This document shows positions 16,392 to 24,666 of a stretch of DNA of 64,000 bases, piece by piece; the first letter of the stretch is position 1; every line of letters begins with the position of its first letter. Both the position numbers and the translations under genes were made by a program. The notes beneath the pieces are model-generated. The model was not told the origin of the DNA. It saw nothing but the letters and a program-made list of their open reading frames with translations, and did not search any database. The DNA is from Candidatus Scalindua sp. SCAELEC01 (GTDB lineage Bacteria > Planctomycetota > Brocadiia > Brocadiales > Scalinduaceae): NCBI GenBank assembly GCA_004282745.1, contig SHMT01000001.1:1-64000 (forward strand), in the 5' to 3' direction.

Positions 16392-18080
16392 GTGTCAGCT
16401 AAAGCAATAATGGTTCAGGGTACCGGGTCAAATGTAGGAAAAAGTGTTATTGTCTGCGCCCTCTGCCGTATTTTCCATGAAGACGGTATCCGCGTCGCCC
16501 CATTTAAGTCTCAAAATATGTCGCTCAATTCGTATGTAACCTTAGACGGGAAGGAGATGGGGAGGGCACAGGTCGCACAGGCGTATGCATCAGGCTTGCC
16601 TCCTGCGGTAGAGATGAATCCCATTCTTCTGAAACCTACCGGAGAAAATGGGGCACAGGTGATTGCAATGGGTATACCGGTTAGGCATATGAAGGCGAGT
16701 GAATATTATGAGAATAAGGGGAGCATGTTAGACGTTGCGGTGAAGGCGTATGCAGCGTTGGAAAAGCGGTTTGACGTAATCGTTATTGAGGGGGCTGGCA
16801 GTCCGGCAGAGATTAATCTAAAGGAGAACGATATCGTAAATATGAAGATGGCGGAGGTTGCCAACGCGCCCGTTATTCTTGTGGTTGATATTGAACGGGG
16901 AGGGGCTTTTGCGTGGATTGTCGGTACACTCGAACTCTTGGATAGCGCAGAGAGGGAGCGGGTGTGTGGGGTTATTATTAATAAATTTCGAGGAGATTTT
17001 GAGATACTGAAGCCTGGGATAGAGATGCTTGAGGAGAGGATAAAGAAACCGGTCTTGGGTGTTATTCCCTATTTTAATGATATAGAGATTGAGGATGAGG
17101 ATTCTGTCTGCCTGGAAAGTAAGGGAAACAAAACAGAGGATTATTGTGAAATGCCGGAGAGTGAGTGCATAACGATTGCCGTTGTAAGATTACCCCGTAT
17201 TTCCAATTTTACCGATTTTGATATACTCAGACGAGAAACGGGAGTTCGGGTCTGTTTTGTAGATACGGTACACTCTTTCGGTACACCGGATTTAATTATT
17301 ATACCGGGTACAAAAAACACGATTGGAGATTTAGCGTTTATTAAAGAGAGTGGAATTGCTGATAGGATTCTTGACCTTGCAGAAAAGGGGTCTCTGATCA
17401 TGGGGATTTGTGGTGGGTATCAGATGCTGGGAAAGGAGATTCTGGACCCTCAAAAGAGTGAATCATCTTCTTCACACATAAAGGGGCTTGGACTCCTGGA
17501 TGTGGTGACTACGTTTTTTCCCCAGAAAATTACCTATCAAGTGAAGGCGAGGCTCTATAATAATTCGATCGGGAACAGAGATAACGTTGACTGCGACCCT
17601 CCAGAAACGGTAAAGTCGGGGGCAGATCCACGAGATGGCACTCCCTATGAGGTTACGGGGTATGAGATCCATATGGGTAAAACACAGTTGTTAGAAGAGG
17701 CATTACCCTTTTCAAAAATTATTGAGAGATCGGGGAGGGTAGTGCAAACCGGAAACTCTGACAAAGGTGAGGATATGGGCTTAGAAGATGGGGCAGTCTC
17801 TCGTGATGGAAAGGTGGTGGGGACCTATCTCCATGGAATTTTTGATAACGATCTATTCAGGTTAGAGGTCATAAATAGTCTCAGACAAAAACGAGGCCTC
17901 TCTCTCCTGTCCCAGAATGAATTAACGGTCGCGGATAGAGAGAAAGAGAGACACTATAAGAGACTTGCAGATGTAACCCGAAGGCACTTAGACATGGACG
18001 TTATATATAGCTTAATCGGTACACACTCACCATCTGTCCGGATGAATCGAAAAGACGGACGGGCCCGTCCGAATGGTTGA
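16392..18080 (+). CDS. cobQ: Cobyric acid synthase CobQ (glutamine-hydrolysing)
   Basis: CobQ amidates four side chains of adenosylcobyrinic acid diamide using ATP and glutamine. The N-terminal dethiobiotin-synthetase-like domain has VQGTGSNVGKS, FKSQNMSLNSYVT, MNPILLKP and VIEGAGSPAEINL. The C-terminal type 1 glutaminase domain has the nucleophile Cys in MGICGGYQMLG and the His in GTYLHGIF. The GTG at 16392 has AAAGGA 8-13 bases upstream. The longer frame from a GTG at 16359 lies in a repeat. The last residues (RKDGRARPNG) are encoded by a GC-rich dispersed repeat, so the C-terminus has probably been extended by insertion. It encodes 562 residues. Confidence 0.95.
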   Translation: MSAKAIMVQGTGSNVGKSVIVCALCRIFHEDGIRVAPFKSQNMSLNSYVTLDGKEMGRAQVAQAYASGLPPAVEMNPILLKPTGENGAQVIAMGIPVRHMKASEYYENKGSMLDVAVKAYAALEKRFDVIVIEGAGSPAEINLKENDIVNMKMAEVANAPVILVVDIERGGAFAWIVGTLELLDSAERERVCGVIINKFRGDFEILKPGIEMLEERIKKPVLGVIPYFNDIEIEDEDSVCLESKGNKTEDYCEMPESECITIAVVRLPRISNFTDFDILRRETGVRVCFVDTVHSFGTPDLIIIPGTKNTIGDLAFIKESGIADRILDLAEKGSLIMGICGGYQMLGKEILDPQKSESSSSHIKGLGLLDVVTTFFPQKITYQVKARLYNNSIGNRDNVDCDPPETVKSGADPRDGTPYEVTGYEIHMGKTQLLEEALPFSKIIERSGRVVQTGNSDKGEDMGLEDGAVSRDGKVVGTYLHGIFDNDLFRLEVINSLRQKRGLSLLSQNELTVADREKERHYKRLADVTRRHLDMDVIYSLIGTHSPSVRMNRKDGRARPNG

Positions 18081-18095
18081 TAGGCCGGGCGGATA
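18054..18095. repeat. GC-rich repeat at the cobQ 3' end (related to 23978-24039)
   Basis: GACGGACGGGCCCGTCC, then GAATGG and GGCCGGGCGG, match the complement of the GC-rich hairpin near 24 kb over about 30 bases. It spans the cobQ stop codon. Confidence 0.6.
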
Positions 18096-18205
18096 AGCAC
18101 CAATGAATAAATTTCAAATAACAAATAAATCACAATAAACAAATACGAAATCCAAAATTGATCGGTTTTGATCTGTTTCTCACTGCCGACAGAGAGGCGA
18201 ACAGG

Positions 18206-18252
18206 GGAATTTGTAATTTATTTGTGGCTTGTAATTTGAGATTTGTATTTTT
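18206..18252. repeat. AT-rich dispersed repeat (family D), second copy
   Basis: GGGAATTTGTAATTTATTTG followed by TGGCTTGTAATTTGAGATTTG is related to the repeat at 7088-7122. A complementary CAAATAACAAATAAATCACA lies at 18116-18135, giving a loose inverted pair between cobQ and cbiB. Confidence 0.45.
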
Positions 18253-18269
18253 TAGCTCCTGTTACAACA

Positions 18270-19289
18270 ATGCATACAGATCTTGCCATCCAAATTGGTA
18301 TTGCCTTTTTTCTGGATCTTCTCATTGGAGATCCGAGGTGGTTTCCCCATCCGGTAAGGTTGATAGGAAAGGGAATTCAACTATTAGAAGTAGTATTGAG
18401 GAGAGTGTTTTCATTAGAGAGGGTTAATGGTTTCGTTCCGGTACGCCCCGTACGCCCGGGCAAAAAGAGAGAGCGCTTGGCAGGTATAGTTCTGACGGGA
18501 ATGATAGTATTCGGGACATACTTCTTTACCTGTGAAATGGTTAGCGTTGGAAAATTTTTGGGGAGGTTGTGGGGGATAGTTGTGGGAGCCATACTTATCT
18601 ACTTTACTCTCTCTACCCGGGATCTTTTGAAAGAGGCAAAGGGGGTCTTTCATGCGCTTAAATCCGGCAGGATCGGAGAGGCTCGCGAGAATCTCGCAAG
18701 GATTGTTGGGAGAGACACCCGTGAACTTGATGAGGAGCAGATTACACAGGCATGCGTCGAAACGATTGCCGAAAACAGTGTAGATGGGATAGTGGCGCCG
18801 ATTTTTTATGCCGTCATTGGAGGCCCTGCGCTTGTAATGGCCTATAAGGCCGTTAACACACTGGATTCAATGGTGGGGTACAAGAATGCCAAATACCTTC
18901 ATCTTGGATGGGCATCTGCCAGGCTTGACGATGCCGTAAACTATATTCCTGCCAGGCTTGCGGCAGTGCTACTGCCACTCTCTGCCTGGTTATGTGGTGC
19001 AAGCTTTTTTCGATCGATTCGAACCATCAAAAGAGACGGACAAAAACATCCAAGTCCCAATAGCGGAATTGCTGAGGCTGCAGTTGCTGGAGCTTTGGGT
19101 ATAAGGCTTGGGGGAACAAGTTCGTACCACGGAGTTGTTATCGAAAAACCCTTTATCGGCGATGCAGAGCAGAAGGTCGTGATTGACAATATAAGAGATG
19201 CTACACATATTGTGCTTGTCGCATCAGTATTATCTGCGGCTACTGGTATTATAGCACTGTTGGTGATATCAAAATTACGATTTTTATGA
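18270..19289 (+). CDS. cbiB: Adenosylcobinamide-phosphate synthase CbiB/CobD-type
   Basis: CbiB is an inner-membrane protein that joins the aminopropanol phosphate made by CobD to adenosylcobyric acid. It encodes about 339 residues with several hydrophobic segments. The family N-terminus FLDLLIGDPRWFPHPVRLIG is clear, with STRDLL, ETIAENSVDGIVAPIFYA, NTLDSMVGYKN and the C-terminal AVAGALGIRLGG. The ATG at 18270 places the signature about 15 residues from the start, as usual; the open frame begins at a TTG nine codons earlier. It follows cobQ in the same direction. Confidence 0.95.
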   Translation: MHTDLAIQIGIAFFLDLLIGDPRWFPHPVRLIGKGIQLLEVVLRRVFSLERVNGFVPVRPVRPGKKRERLAGIVLTGMIVFGTYFFTCEMVSVGKFLGRLWGIVVGAILIYFTLSTRDLLKEAKGVFHALKSGRIGEARENLARIVGRDTRELDEEQITQACVETIAENSVDGIVAPIFYAVIGGPALVMAYKAVNTLDSMVGYKNAKYLHLGWASARLDDAVNYIPARLAAVLLPLSAWLCGASFFRSIRTIKRDGQKHPSPNSGIAEAAVAGALGIRLGGTSSYHGVVIEKPFIGDAEQKVVIDNIRDATHIVLVASVLSAATGIIALLVISKLRFL

Positions 19290-19376
19290 ACGTAGAATAT
19301 GGATAGAGATTAATTAAAAAGTATGAAATCAGAAGCCAGAATTCTGAAGTTAGAATGAAAAGAAAGCTGGCTAAAA

Positions 19377-19598
19377 GTGTTTGAGAAGATTAAAAGGGTT
19401 ACAGGGGTCAAGGATTCAAGTGAAATCCTTTTTCTGTTTAGTGGTAACCACGTACTCAAGGATATTCCAAATGAGATACAGGAAGAAGGGACCAAGTATC
19501 CTGATGTCGAATTCTATTATTCAAAAAATATAGGTGTTGATTTTCGCATCGCCCAGATTGTGGCAGATAGGGTTGATACAGCGATAGACGCTCAATAG
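19377..19598 (+). pseudogene. C-terminal remnant of a CbiX-type sirohydrochlorin cobaltochelatase
   Basis: The 73-residue frame contains EILFLFSGNHVLKDIPNEI, KYPDVEFYYSKNIGVD and RIAQIVADRV. These resemble the second half of the CbiX/SirB chelatase domain (LFLFxGxHVxxDIP, YPDVxF, GxxxxLxxIVxDR). The first half, with the metal-binding GHG motif, is missing. Upstream is only repeat-like sequence (AGAATTCTGAAGTTAGAATG). The place between cbiB and cbiC fits. The TAG stop is the first three bases of family A copy A4. The frame opens at a GTG without a clear ribosome binding site, so translation is doubtful. The assignment is from memory of the family pattern. Confidence 0.5.
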
Positions 19599-19722
19599 TG
19601 GTTGAGCGAAAACTACCCACCAACTGCATTGCTGTAATAATTCCGTAATCCTGCAGTACTTTAATATTACAGGTTACGTAATTATTATTCGCCTTGTATC
19701 TAGGCAGTTTTAGTTCAACCAC
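19598..19722. repeat. Family A palindromic repeat, copy A4
   Basis: GTGGTTGAGCGAAAACTACC at the left and TTTTAGTTCAACCAC at the right frame an interior containing TAATAATTCCGTAATCC and its partial complement GGTTACGTAATTATTATTCG. The left end overlaps the TAG stop codon of the CbiX remnant. Confidence 0.82.
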
Positions 19723-19831
19723 AAGGTTTCTGTTCAAGCACTAAATAGTAAACAAATATTGAGAACTTAGCTCCCTTTGTTATAGTGAGCTGTTTATCTT
19801 AATGTGCAAAATTGAAAGTTAACCATTTATT

Positions 19832-21504
19832 ATGCCAGTTTACAAGGTCAAAGGGGGTTTTCGCGTACTTAAATTCTCTAAAGAAAACGAAGACAAATTT
19901 AGAACGGAACTATCATCTAAAATTATCAATCAATTTGGTCACCCTCCTTATACAGGAAAAGAGGTTATCAGAGAGATACTTTTATTCTGCTATGAATATT
20001 TTATTTCAAAATTTAGAGAGATAATACATAGTGAAGCATCAATAAGAACATAGCAGACAGTTTTTGAATTACATGAAGAAGCTATAGAAATACAAACAAA
20101 TTACCCAAATCAAGAGCTCTCCGAAAAGATTTCTCGTCCATAATTTTCTGTGTATAGACGAGTTTTAAAGTTGATTTTGGAAGAAGCTTGTACTATTCAG
20201 TTAGTTTCTGTTGGAAGTTATGGACACGAAATAAATCTTAGGATTGCCCAAATAATTGAGGAGTTTCTGTTTTTAGGGGATGGTATTTATAGGATTACAG
20301 AGCTTATAGCTGAACAAGCCATGGTTGAAGATTCTATTGAGATACTTTTTGATCAAGAAAGAAAATATGTATTCAAGAAAAAGGATTATTTTGACCAACT
20401 GTTTAGAATTTTTGCAAGTGAATTTCATGAGCATTTAAATCACGCTATTATTGACAACAAAGGATTTTGTGATTTCAAAGATGCATTAAAAAATTGTTTT
20501 AATATCGATTATAATGAAGCTAGTAACATATTGGCAAATATCCATAATGAATTGGTTTGTAAAAGAACTCTATTTCCTTGGAAAGAACTTCCACACTCAC
20601 TCAGCAAGAATTCTGGATGCGAGTTAAGTGTGTGTGAATAATTTTATAAAGGACTTACTCTCTCTAAAGACAATAAATTAGATTTAAAAAAAGTTCCTCA
20701 AAAACCGCATAGTCTAAAAAGATATTTATATCGACCTATATTAATATGGAATTTAGATGGTAAGGATTTAGCTATTTGGGGGAAAAATTCTTGGGAAGAA
20801 AGTATTACCGAATTATGGTTAAATACAATTCCTTGGGGAAAAACACCAGAAGAATGGAAGAACAATGAATGTTTCAAACAGTATGTTCATAGAAAAGAAG
20901 ATGAACACGAAAATTGCTGCTGGATGCAACTGAAGAAATTTTAAAGGAAAAACAGGTTTGTTTTTCAAGGAATCTAAAATCTCTCAAGCAGAGAGGAAGT
21001 AACAACGTAAGGATCGATATAGAAGGTTTGGGAGAGATTGATTTTCTGTACATTGTACCAAACGAGAAAAAGGTTTATCTCGTTGATTGCAAGTATCTGA
21101 AGGCGAGATATGATATGGTTAATTTTAGGGTTGATTATAGCAACTTTACAAAAAACGATGATAGTGGTTATGATAATAAAATGAAGAAAAAAGTTAAATG
21201 GTTTCAAGTCAATTTGGATAAAGTTGTAGAACATTTTAAGATTGAATCTGGTAGCGATTCCTTGAATTTAGATGGATTTAATGTAGAAGGGATTTTTGTA
21301 ATTAACTCGGCAACATTTTATATGTATAATTCAATTTATAGGATTTACACATTAAAAACATTTAAAGAACTGATCGATGGTACTTTTCATGATAAAGAAT
21401 TCATGATACATCTAAAAGAGGAAAATTGTGAAAGAATTTTTCGAGTAAAGTATCCATATTTTCAGAAACCTAAATTAATGAAACATGTTATTTTTACGGA
21501 TTAA
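19832..21504 (+). pseudogene. Decayed gene for a PD-(D/E)XK nuclease-like protein
   Basis: One protein of about 557 residues can be followed across 1.67 kb. The same frame runs from the ATG at 19832 through a TAG at 20051, a TAA at 20141 and a TAA at 20639, and reads on sensibly between them (for example KTPEEWKNNECFKQYVHRKE). Near 20905 a one-base frameshift moves to the frame open until 21504. The C-terminal part has GLGEIDFLYIVPNEKKVYLV followed by DCKYLKA, the spaced acid and D-x-K arrangement of PD-(D/E)XK nucleases. The rest is not recognised. Four separate lesions make recoding unlikely and decay likely. Low GC compared with the flanking genes suggests acquisition. Confidence 0.65.
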
Positions 21505-21572
21505 TTTTTCTTACCTGGATTTTTCTTAAAAAAATAATGAAGGCCTAAAATGGAAAGCGAGAGCAACAAAAA

Positions 21573-21803
21573 ATGGATACAAGAATTGAAATAAATCCGA
21601 AGGTTTGCCATGGTAAACCGGTAATAAAAGGTACTAGAGTACTTGTAAGTAATATCCTTGGAGCTTTAGGAGCTGGTGACTCGGTTGAGGAAATACTAGA
21701 AGATTATCCTAATATTAAACGTGAGGATATTAAAGCAGCTTTAACCTTTGGAAGTCAATTGGCGCAATTTGAAGAATTGCCATATGAGGCTACTGTTCTA
21801 TGA
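21573..21803 (+). CDS. DUF433 antitoxin of a VapBC45-like pair
   Basis: This 76-residue protein has the DUF433 signature: RIEINPKVCHGKPVIKGTRV, then ILEDYPNIKREDIKAAL, a winged-helix-like fold. DUF433 proteins are typically antitoxins for PIN-like DUF5615 toxins. Its stop overlaps the ATG of the next gene by four bases (ATGA at 21800-21803), the usual coupling in these pairs. It sits between a decayed nuclease-like gene and cbiC. Confidence 0.85.
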   Translation: MDTRIEINPKVCHGKPVIKGTRVLVSNILGALGAGDSVEEILEDYPNIKREDIKAALTFGSQLAQFEELPYEATVL

Positions 21804-22156
21804 GATTCTTTTTAGATGAGAATTTTCCTAAAACAGTTGCTAAGCTTTTGATTGAGAATGGTCATGATGTATTTGACATTAGAGGTACTTCAAATGAAGG
21901 TGCAGACGATGGAGATATTTTCCAAATAGCTCAAAAAGAAAAGGCAATTTTTTTGACGACAGATAAAGATTACTTTCACACAATTCCACATCTTTTTGAA
22001 AGTCATTGTGGGGTAATCGTTATAACACTTCGTAAACCGAACCGAAAAAACATTTCGGATAAGCTAATGTGGGCGTTGAACCATGTCGATCTACTAAATT
22101 TTACAGGTAAGATAATCTTGTTACGAGATAGTACTTATGTAACCTTTGAGAGGTAG
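21800..22156 (+). CDS. DUF5615 PIN-like toxin
   Basis: This 118-residue protein begins MRFFLDENFPKTVAKLL and continues with GHDVFDIRG, GADDGDIFQIAQKEKAIFLT and TDKDYF. The conserved acidic residues (DEN, GADD-x-D, TDKD) mark the PIN-like/Mut7-C ribonuclease fold of DUF5615. It is presumed to be an RNA-cutting toxin neutralised by the overlapping DUF433 protein. Both genes are intact, in contrast to the gene just upstream. Confidence 0.85.
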   Translation: MRFFLDENFPKTVAKLLIENGHDVFDIRGTSNEGADDGDIFQIAQKEKAIFLTTDKDYFHTIPHLFESHCGVIVITLRKPNRKNISDKLMWALNHVDLLNFTGKIILLRDSTYVTFER

Positions 22157-22188
22157 TTTTTGTTTTAGACTCATTTTTTTTAGTAACG

Positions 22189-22340
22189 TCCGGTTAGGTT
22201 TTTGCGTGTTTAATTAATTGCCCCAAAACTTGTCATTCCCGCATGTTTTTAGCAGGAATCTATGATGAAGCGAGTCCCTGGATACCCGATAAAGGCGTTC
22301 GGGTATGACGAAAACCGCCTAAGCAAAAACCTAACCGGAC
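22189..22340. repeat. Inverted-repeat element downstream of the toxin gene
   Basis: GTCCGGTTAGGTTTTTGC at 22189-22206 is the exact complement of 22323-22340. The interior contains GTCATTCCCGCATG and CCCGATAAAGGCGTTCGGGT, typical of dispersed repeats with internal hairpins. No coding capacity is seen in this 229-base gap. It may be a small non-autonomous mobile element. Confidence 0.65.
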
Positions 22341-22385
22341 AATGATGATTTTTTTTTAAATTCATGCAAGTTAATTCTTATTATT

Positions 22386-23060
22386 ATGAAAAACCACAAA
22401 CAGGCGAAAGATTATTTTGAGAGTCCACAAGATAGTATTGATGAAAGTTTTCTTATTATTGAAAACCTTGTAGACTTTGAGGAAATTCCGAAGATGTCCA
22501 GGCAGATAGTGAGGAGGGTAATCCACGCTACAGGAGACACCGATTATGCTCATAGTCTGGTAATTCACCCTAAGGCCGTAGAGAGTGGGATAGAGGCCAT
22601 TATGTCAGGTAAATCTGTGGTAACAGACGTTAACATGGTCAGGGCAGGTATTAATAAAAAGGGCATTTCACATTTTGGAGGTAAGATCATTTGCAAGATT
22701 GCAGATGGGGATGTTGCCCAAAAGGTAAACGAATCGAACAAGACACGCGCTGTCACTGCGATGCAGGAATCGTTGGATGAGATGTCGGGTGGGATTGTGG
22801 CTATTGGTAATGCTCCAACGGCGGTTTTTTCGCTCATAGACCTTATCAGAAGAGAGTCCCTTGTACCGGCATTGATCGTAGCAGTACCTGTTGGTTTTGT
22901 AAAGGCCTCTGAATCGAAGGAGGCCCTGATGGTCTATCTTGACAGCAAAAAAGATTACGAGATTCCTTACATAGTTAACATTGGAAGAAAAGGTGGGAGC
23001 GTGGTTGCCGTTTCAATTATTAATGCCTTGTTACAGATGGTAAAGAGTGGGGAAGTTTAG
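22386..23060 (+). CDS. cbiC: Precorrin-8X / cobalt-precorrin-8 methylmutase CbiC (CobH)
   Basis: This enzyme moves the C11 methyl group to C12 to form (hydrogeno)cobyrinic acid. Family blocks include RRVIHATGD, the putative catalytic His in LVIHPKAV, VVTDVNMVRAGI, AIGNAPTAVFSLIDLI and PVGFVKASESKEAL. The protein is 224 residues, normal in length with a short N-terminal extension before DFEEIPKMSRQIV. It is followed by cbiE after 170 bases. Confidence 0.95.
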   Translation: MKNHKQAKDYFESPQDSIDESFLIIENLVDFEEIPKMSRQIVRRVIHATGDTDYAHSLVIHPKAVESGIEAIMSGKSVVTDVNMVRAGINKKGISHFGGKIICKIADGDVAQKVNESNKTRAVTAMQESLDEMSGGIVAIGNAPTAVFSLIDLIRRESLVPALIVAVPVGFVKASESKEALMVYLDSKKDYEIPYIVNIGRKGGSVVAVSIINALLQMVKSGEV

Positions 23061-23230
23061 GCGCTTAGGACCCAGGAAAGAATAAGCAGATGATACAAAA
23101 AGAGATCGGTGAGATTCTGGGAGATGGCGACGTTTCAAGAGAATCATATTAGCGGGGTATCCAGGGGAATTGACGTAATTTTCTCTGGTATGAAGAAAAC
23201 GGTTATTGGTGTTTCAAAGGATTTTAGAGA

Positions 23231-23881
23231 GTGGAAAAAAAACTTGTGAACAAAATTACGATTGTCGGTTGTGGACCAGGCTCGAAAAAACATATTACCG
23301 GCTTGGCTATGCAACGGATTAAGAATGCAGATTCCTTGATAGGTAGCAGGAGGTTGCTGGAATTATTTGGAGATATAGAGGCTGACAAATATATGGTAAA
23401 CAGAAATTATAAATTGCTTATTATGCGTATTATTTCATTGAGCAAACGCAAAAAAGTTGTTGTTCTCGTAAGTGGTGATCCAGGTTTTTTCAGTTACTCG
23501 AAACTTATTATAGATAAAGTGGGTGTAGAAAATTGTGAAATCATTCCTGGCATTAGTTCGGTTCAACTCGCTTTTGCATCAATTGGAAAAACGTGGAGCG
23601 ACGCCTGTTTCGTGAGCTTGCATGGGAGAAAGAGTGAATTTCCTACGCTCATAAAAATGGTTAAAGAGCGGAAAAAAGTTGCAGTATTGACAGATAAAGC
23701 GACTAATCTGAAACTTGTTTATAAGGGATTGATGAGTGAAGGGATACGGGACAGGATGGTGTATGTTTGTGAAGATCTCTCTTTGAAAACAGAAAGAATA
23801 CGGTGCTTTAAACTCACTTCCATTCAGAGAGTACAGGTAAGGGGCCTGAATGTCATAATTATTTTGGATGAGGAATCGTGA
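23231..23881 (+). CDS. cbiE: Cobalt-precorrin-7 (C5)-methyltransferase CbiE
   Basis: CbiE is a SAM-dependent tetrapyrrole methylase of 216 residues. The nucleotide-binding start ITIVGCGPGSKKHIT is clear. LIGSRRLLELF, VVVLVSGDPGFFSY and EIIPGISSVQLAFASIG are family hallmarks. It is a stand-alone CbiE, not fused to the CbiT decarboxylase domain, and no cbiT follows in the window. The start is a GTG at 23231. The presence of CbiC and separate CbiE, with a CbiX remnant, points to the anaerobic (early cobalt) route; that is inference. Confidence 0.93.
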   Translation: MEKKLVNKITIVGCGPGSKKHITGLAMQRIKNADSLIGSRRLLELFGDIEADKYMVNRNYKLLIMRIISLSKRKKVVVLVSGDPGFFSYSKLIIDKVGVENCEIIPGISSVQLAFASIGKTWSDACFVSLHGRKSEFPTLIKMVKERKKVAVLTDKATNLKLVYKGLMSEGIRDRMVYVCEDLSLKTERIRCFKLTSIQRVQVRGLNVIIILDEES

Positions 23882-23926
23882 ACCAGGTTATTTTTATGGG
23901 ATTGAAGTGGGTCCGTTGCATATGAT

Positions 23927-24183
23927 CCAGGAAAGAATAACTTGTCGTTCTTGCCTGTCCCCGCCAGAAAGAGTGTCGCCCGCCCGGCCTGTCAGCCATT
24001 CGGACGGGGGCTGGCGAATGGCTGACAGGCCGGGCGGGCATCTCATTTTCAGGCCACCTTCGGCCGCTCTTCACTCGCAGTATCCTCGCGGTAGCTCAGG
24101 CTACGCCTGCGGTCCTGCTCGATCAGATCGACCAAATCTGATCTAAAACTGAGCGCTATAAAAAATAAGTTATTTTTTCCTGG
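23927..24183. repeat. GC-rich inverted-repeat element after cbiE
   Basis: CCAGGAAAGAATAACTT at 23927-23943 pairs with 24167-24183 with one mismatch. Inside are a perfect 25-bp GC-rich hairpin (23978-24002 with 24015-24039) and GTCCCCGCCAGAAAGAGTGT near 23957, which recurs inside family B copy B3. Composition differs strongly from the surroundings. No gene is seen. Confidence 0.65.
23978..24039. repeat. Perfect 25-bp GC-rich hairpin
   Basis: The arms 23978-24002 and 24015-24039 are exact complements built on GCCCGCCCGGCCTGTCAGCC. The 12-base loop is GACGGGGGCTGG. Related sequence is found over the cobQ stop (18054-18095). A short relative, GCCCGCC...GGCGGGC, lies at 43269-43296. It has no T-run on either side, so a simple terminator is unlikely. 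Confidence 0.75.
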
Positions 24184-24315
24184 ACCCATATCTGACAATA
24201 GGAGAGATCCTGGGCCTTTCGTACCTATTGCTATCTTCTAACGATTTAATTGTGCACTGCCTTAAGCAAGGTGTCTACCTTTATAAGTAGCTCTTATTTT
24301 TCCCCTTGACAGGAC

Positions 24316-24567
24316 CACTCAAAATGATACCATTACAGTCGGGCAAGTAATTGTATTTGTGATCGTTGCCATCAATTTTGATAAGGGCTAACCTTGAGTG
24401 ATCAGGGGGCGCAAAGTAAAGGGTCTTTTTGCGTACATGGATGTATGTGGAGATGCTCATGTGGTATCTCGGGCTTTTCAAGGAAGATTATTACCACCAT
24501 TAAAGACAGCCTTACTGCCAAAGATTTGATCTGTTATCACATCTTCAGTAGTAAGGCTTTTTTCGTT
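24316..24567 (+). promoter_or_regulatory. Hairpin-rich leader upstream of the secreted-protein genes (riboswitch/attenuator candidate)
   Basis: CACTCAA (24316-24322) pairs with TTGAGTG (24394-24400) and encloses two hairpins, GGCAA/TTGCC (24342-24346, 24366-24370) and ATCAA/TTGAT (24371-24375, 24378-24382). That would be a three-way junction. Further pairs follow: CGCAAA/TTTGCG (24410-24415, 24428-24433), TACAT/ATGTA (24434-24438, 24441-24445) and GAGAT/ATCTC (24450-24454, 24466-24470). An intrinsic terminator comes next, 100 bases before the next ATG. A TTGACA lies at 24306-24311 without a convincing -10. I cannot match it to a known riboswitch class from memory. The function is inferred from layout only. 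Confidence 0.45.
24508..24563 (+). terminator. Intrinsic terminator within the leader of the collagen-like gene
   Basis: AGCCTTACT at 24508-24516 pairs with AGTAAGGCT at 24550-24558. An inner AAGAT/ATCTT pair extends the stem, and a T-run (24558-24563, then CGTTTTT) follows. As it lies upstream of the gene at 24667 and downstream of structured sequence, it could act as a conditional attenuator. Confidence 0.7.
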
Positions 24568-24666
24568 TTTGGGAAGGAGGTGGTTACAATCGGACCAACT
24601 AGATGAACGGTGTTAAATTTTATAGTTTTTTACTAATCAAAGTCAGCCTAATTTTAGGGGGAAAAA

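Noticed and set aside
20051-20641. Possible stop-codon recoding in the nuclease-like gene
   Set aside because: Both TAG and TAA are involved together with a frameshift, and all neighbouring genes use these codons as normal stops. Decay is simpler.
21573-22340. CRISPR-like array in the repeat-rich intervals
   Set aside because: Repeats here are inverted and dispersed. No regularly spaced direct repeats with unique spacers were seen anywhere in the window.
23124-23249. A 41-codon frame (MATFQENHISGVSRGIDVIF...) overlapping the cbiE start, with GGGAG upstream
   Set aside because: It is too short to identify, overlaps cbiE by 19 bases and resembles no family I know. It could be a remnant but is not supported enough to list as a gene.
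24300-24570. c-di-GMP or cobalamin riboswitch call for the structured leader
   Set aside because: The consensus elements I can recall (for example the GEMM GCAAACC and ACGCAAAGCC pair, or the B12 box) are not present in the right order.
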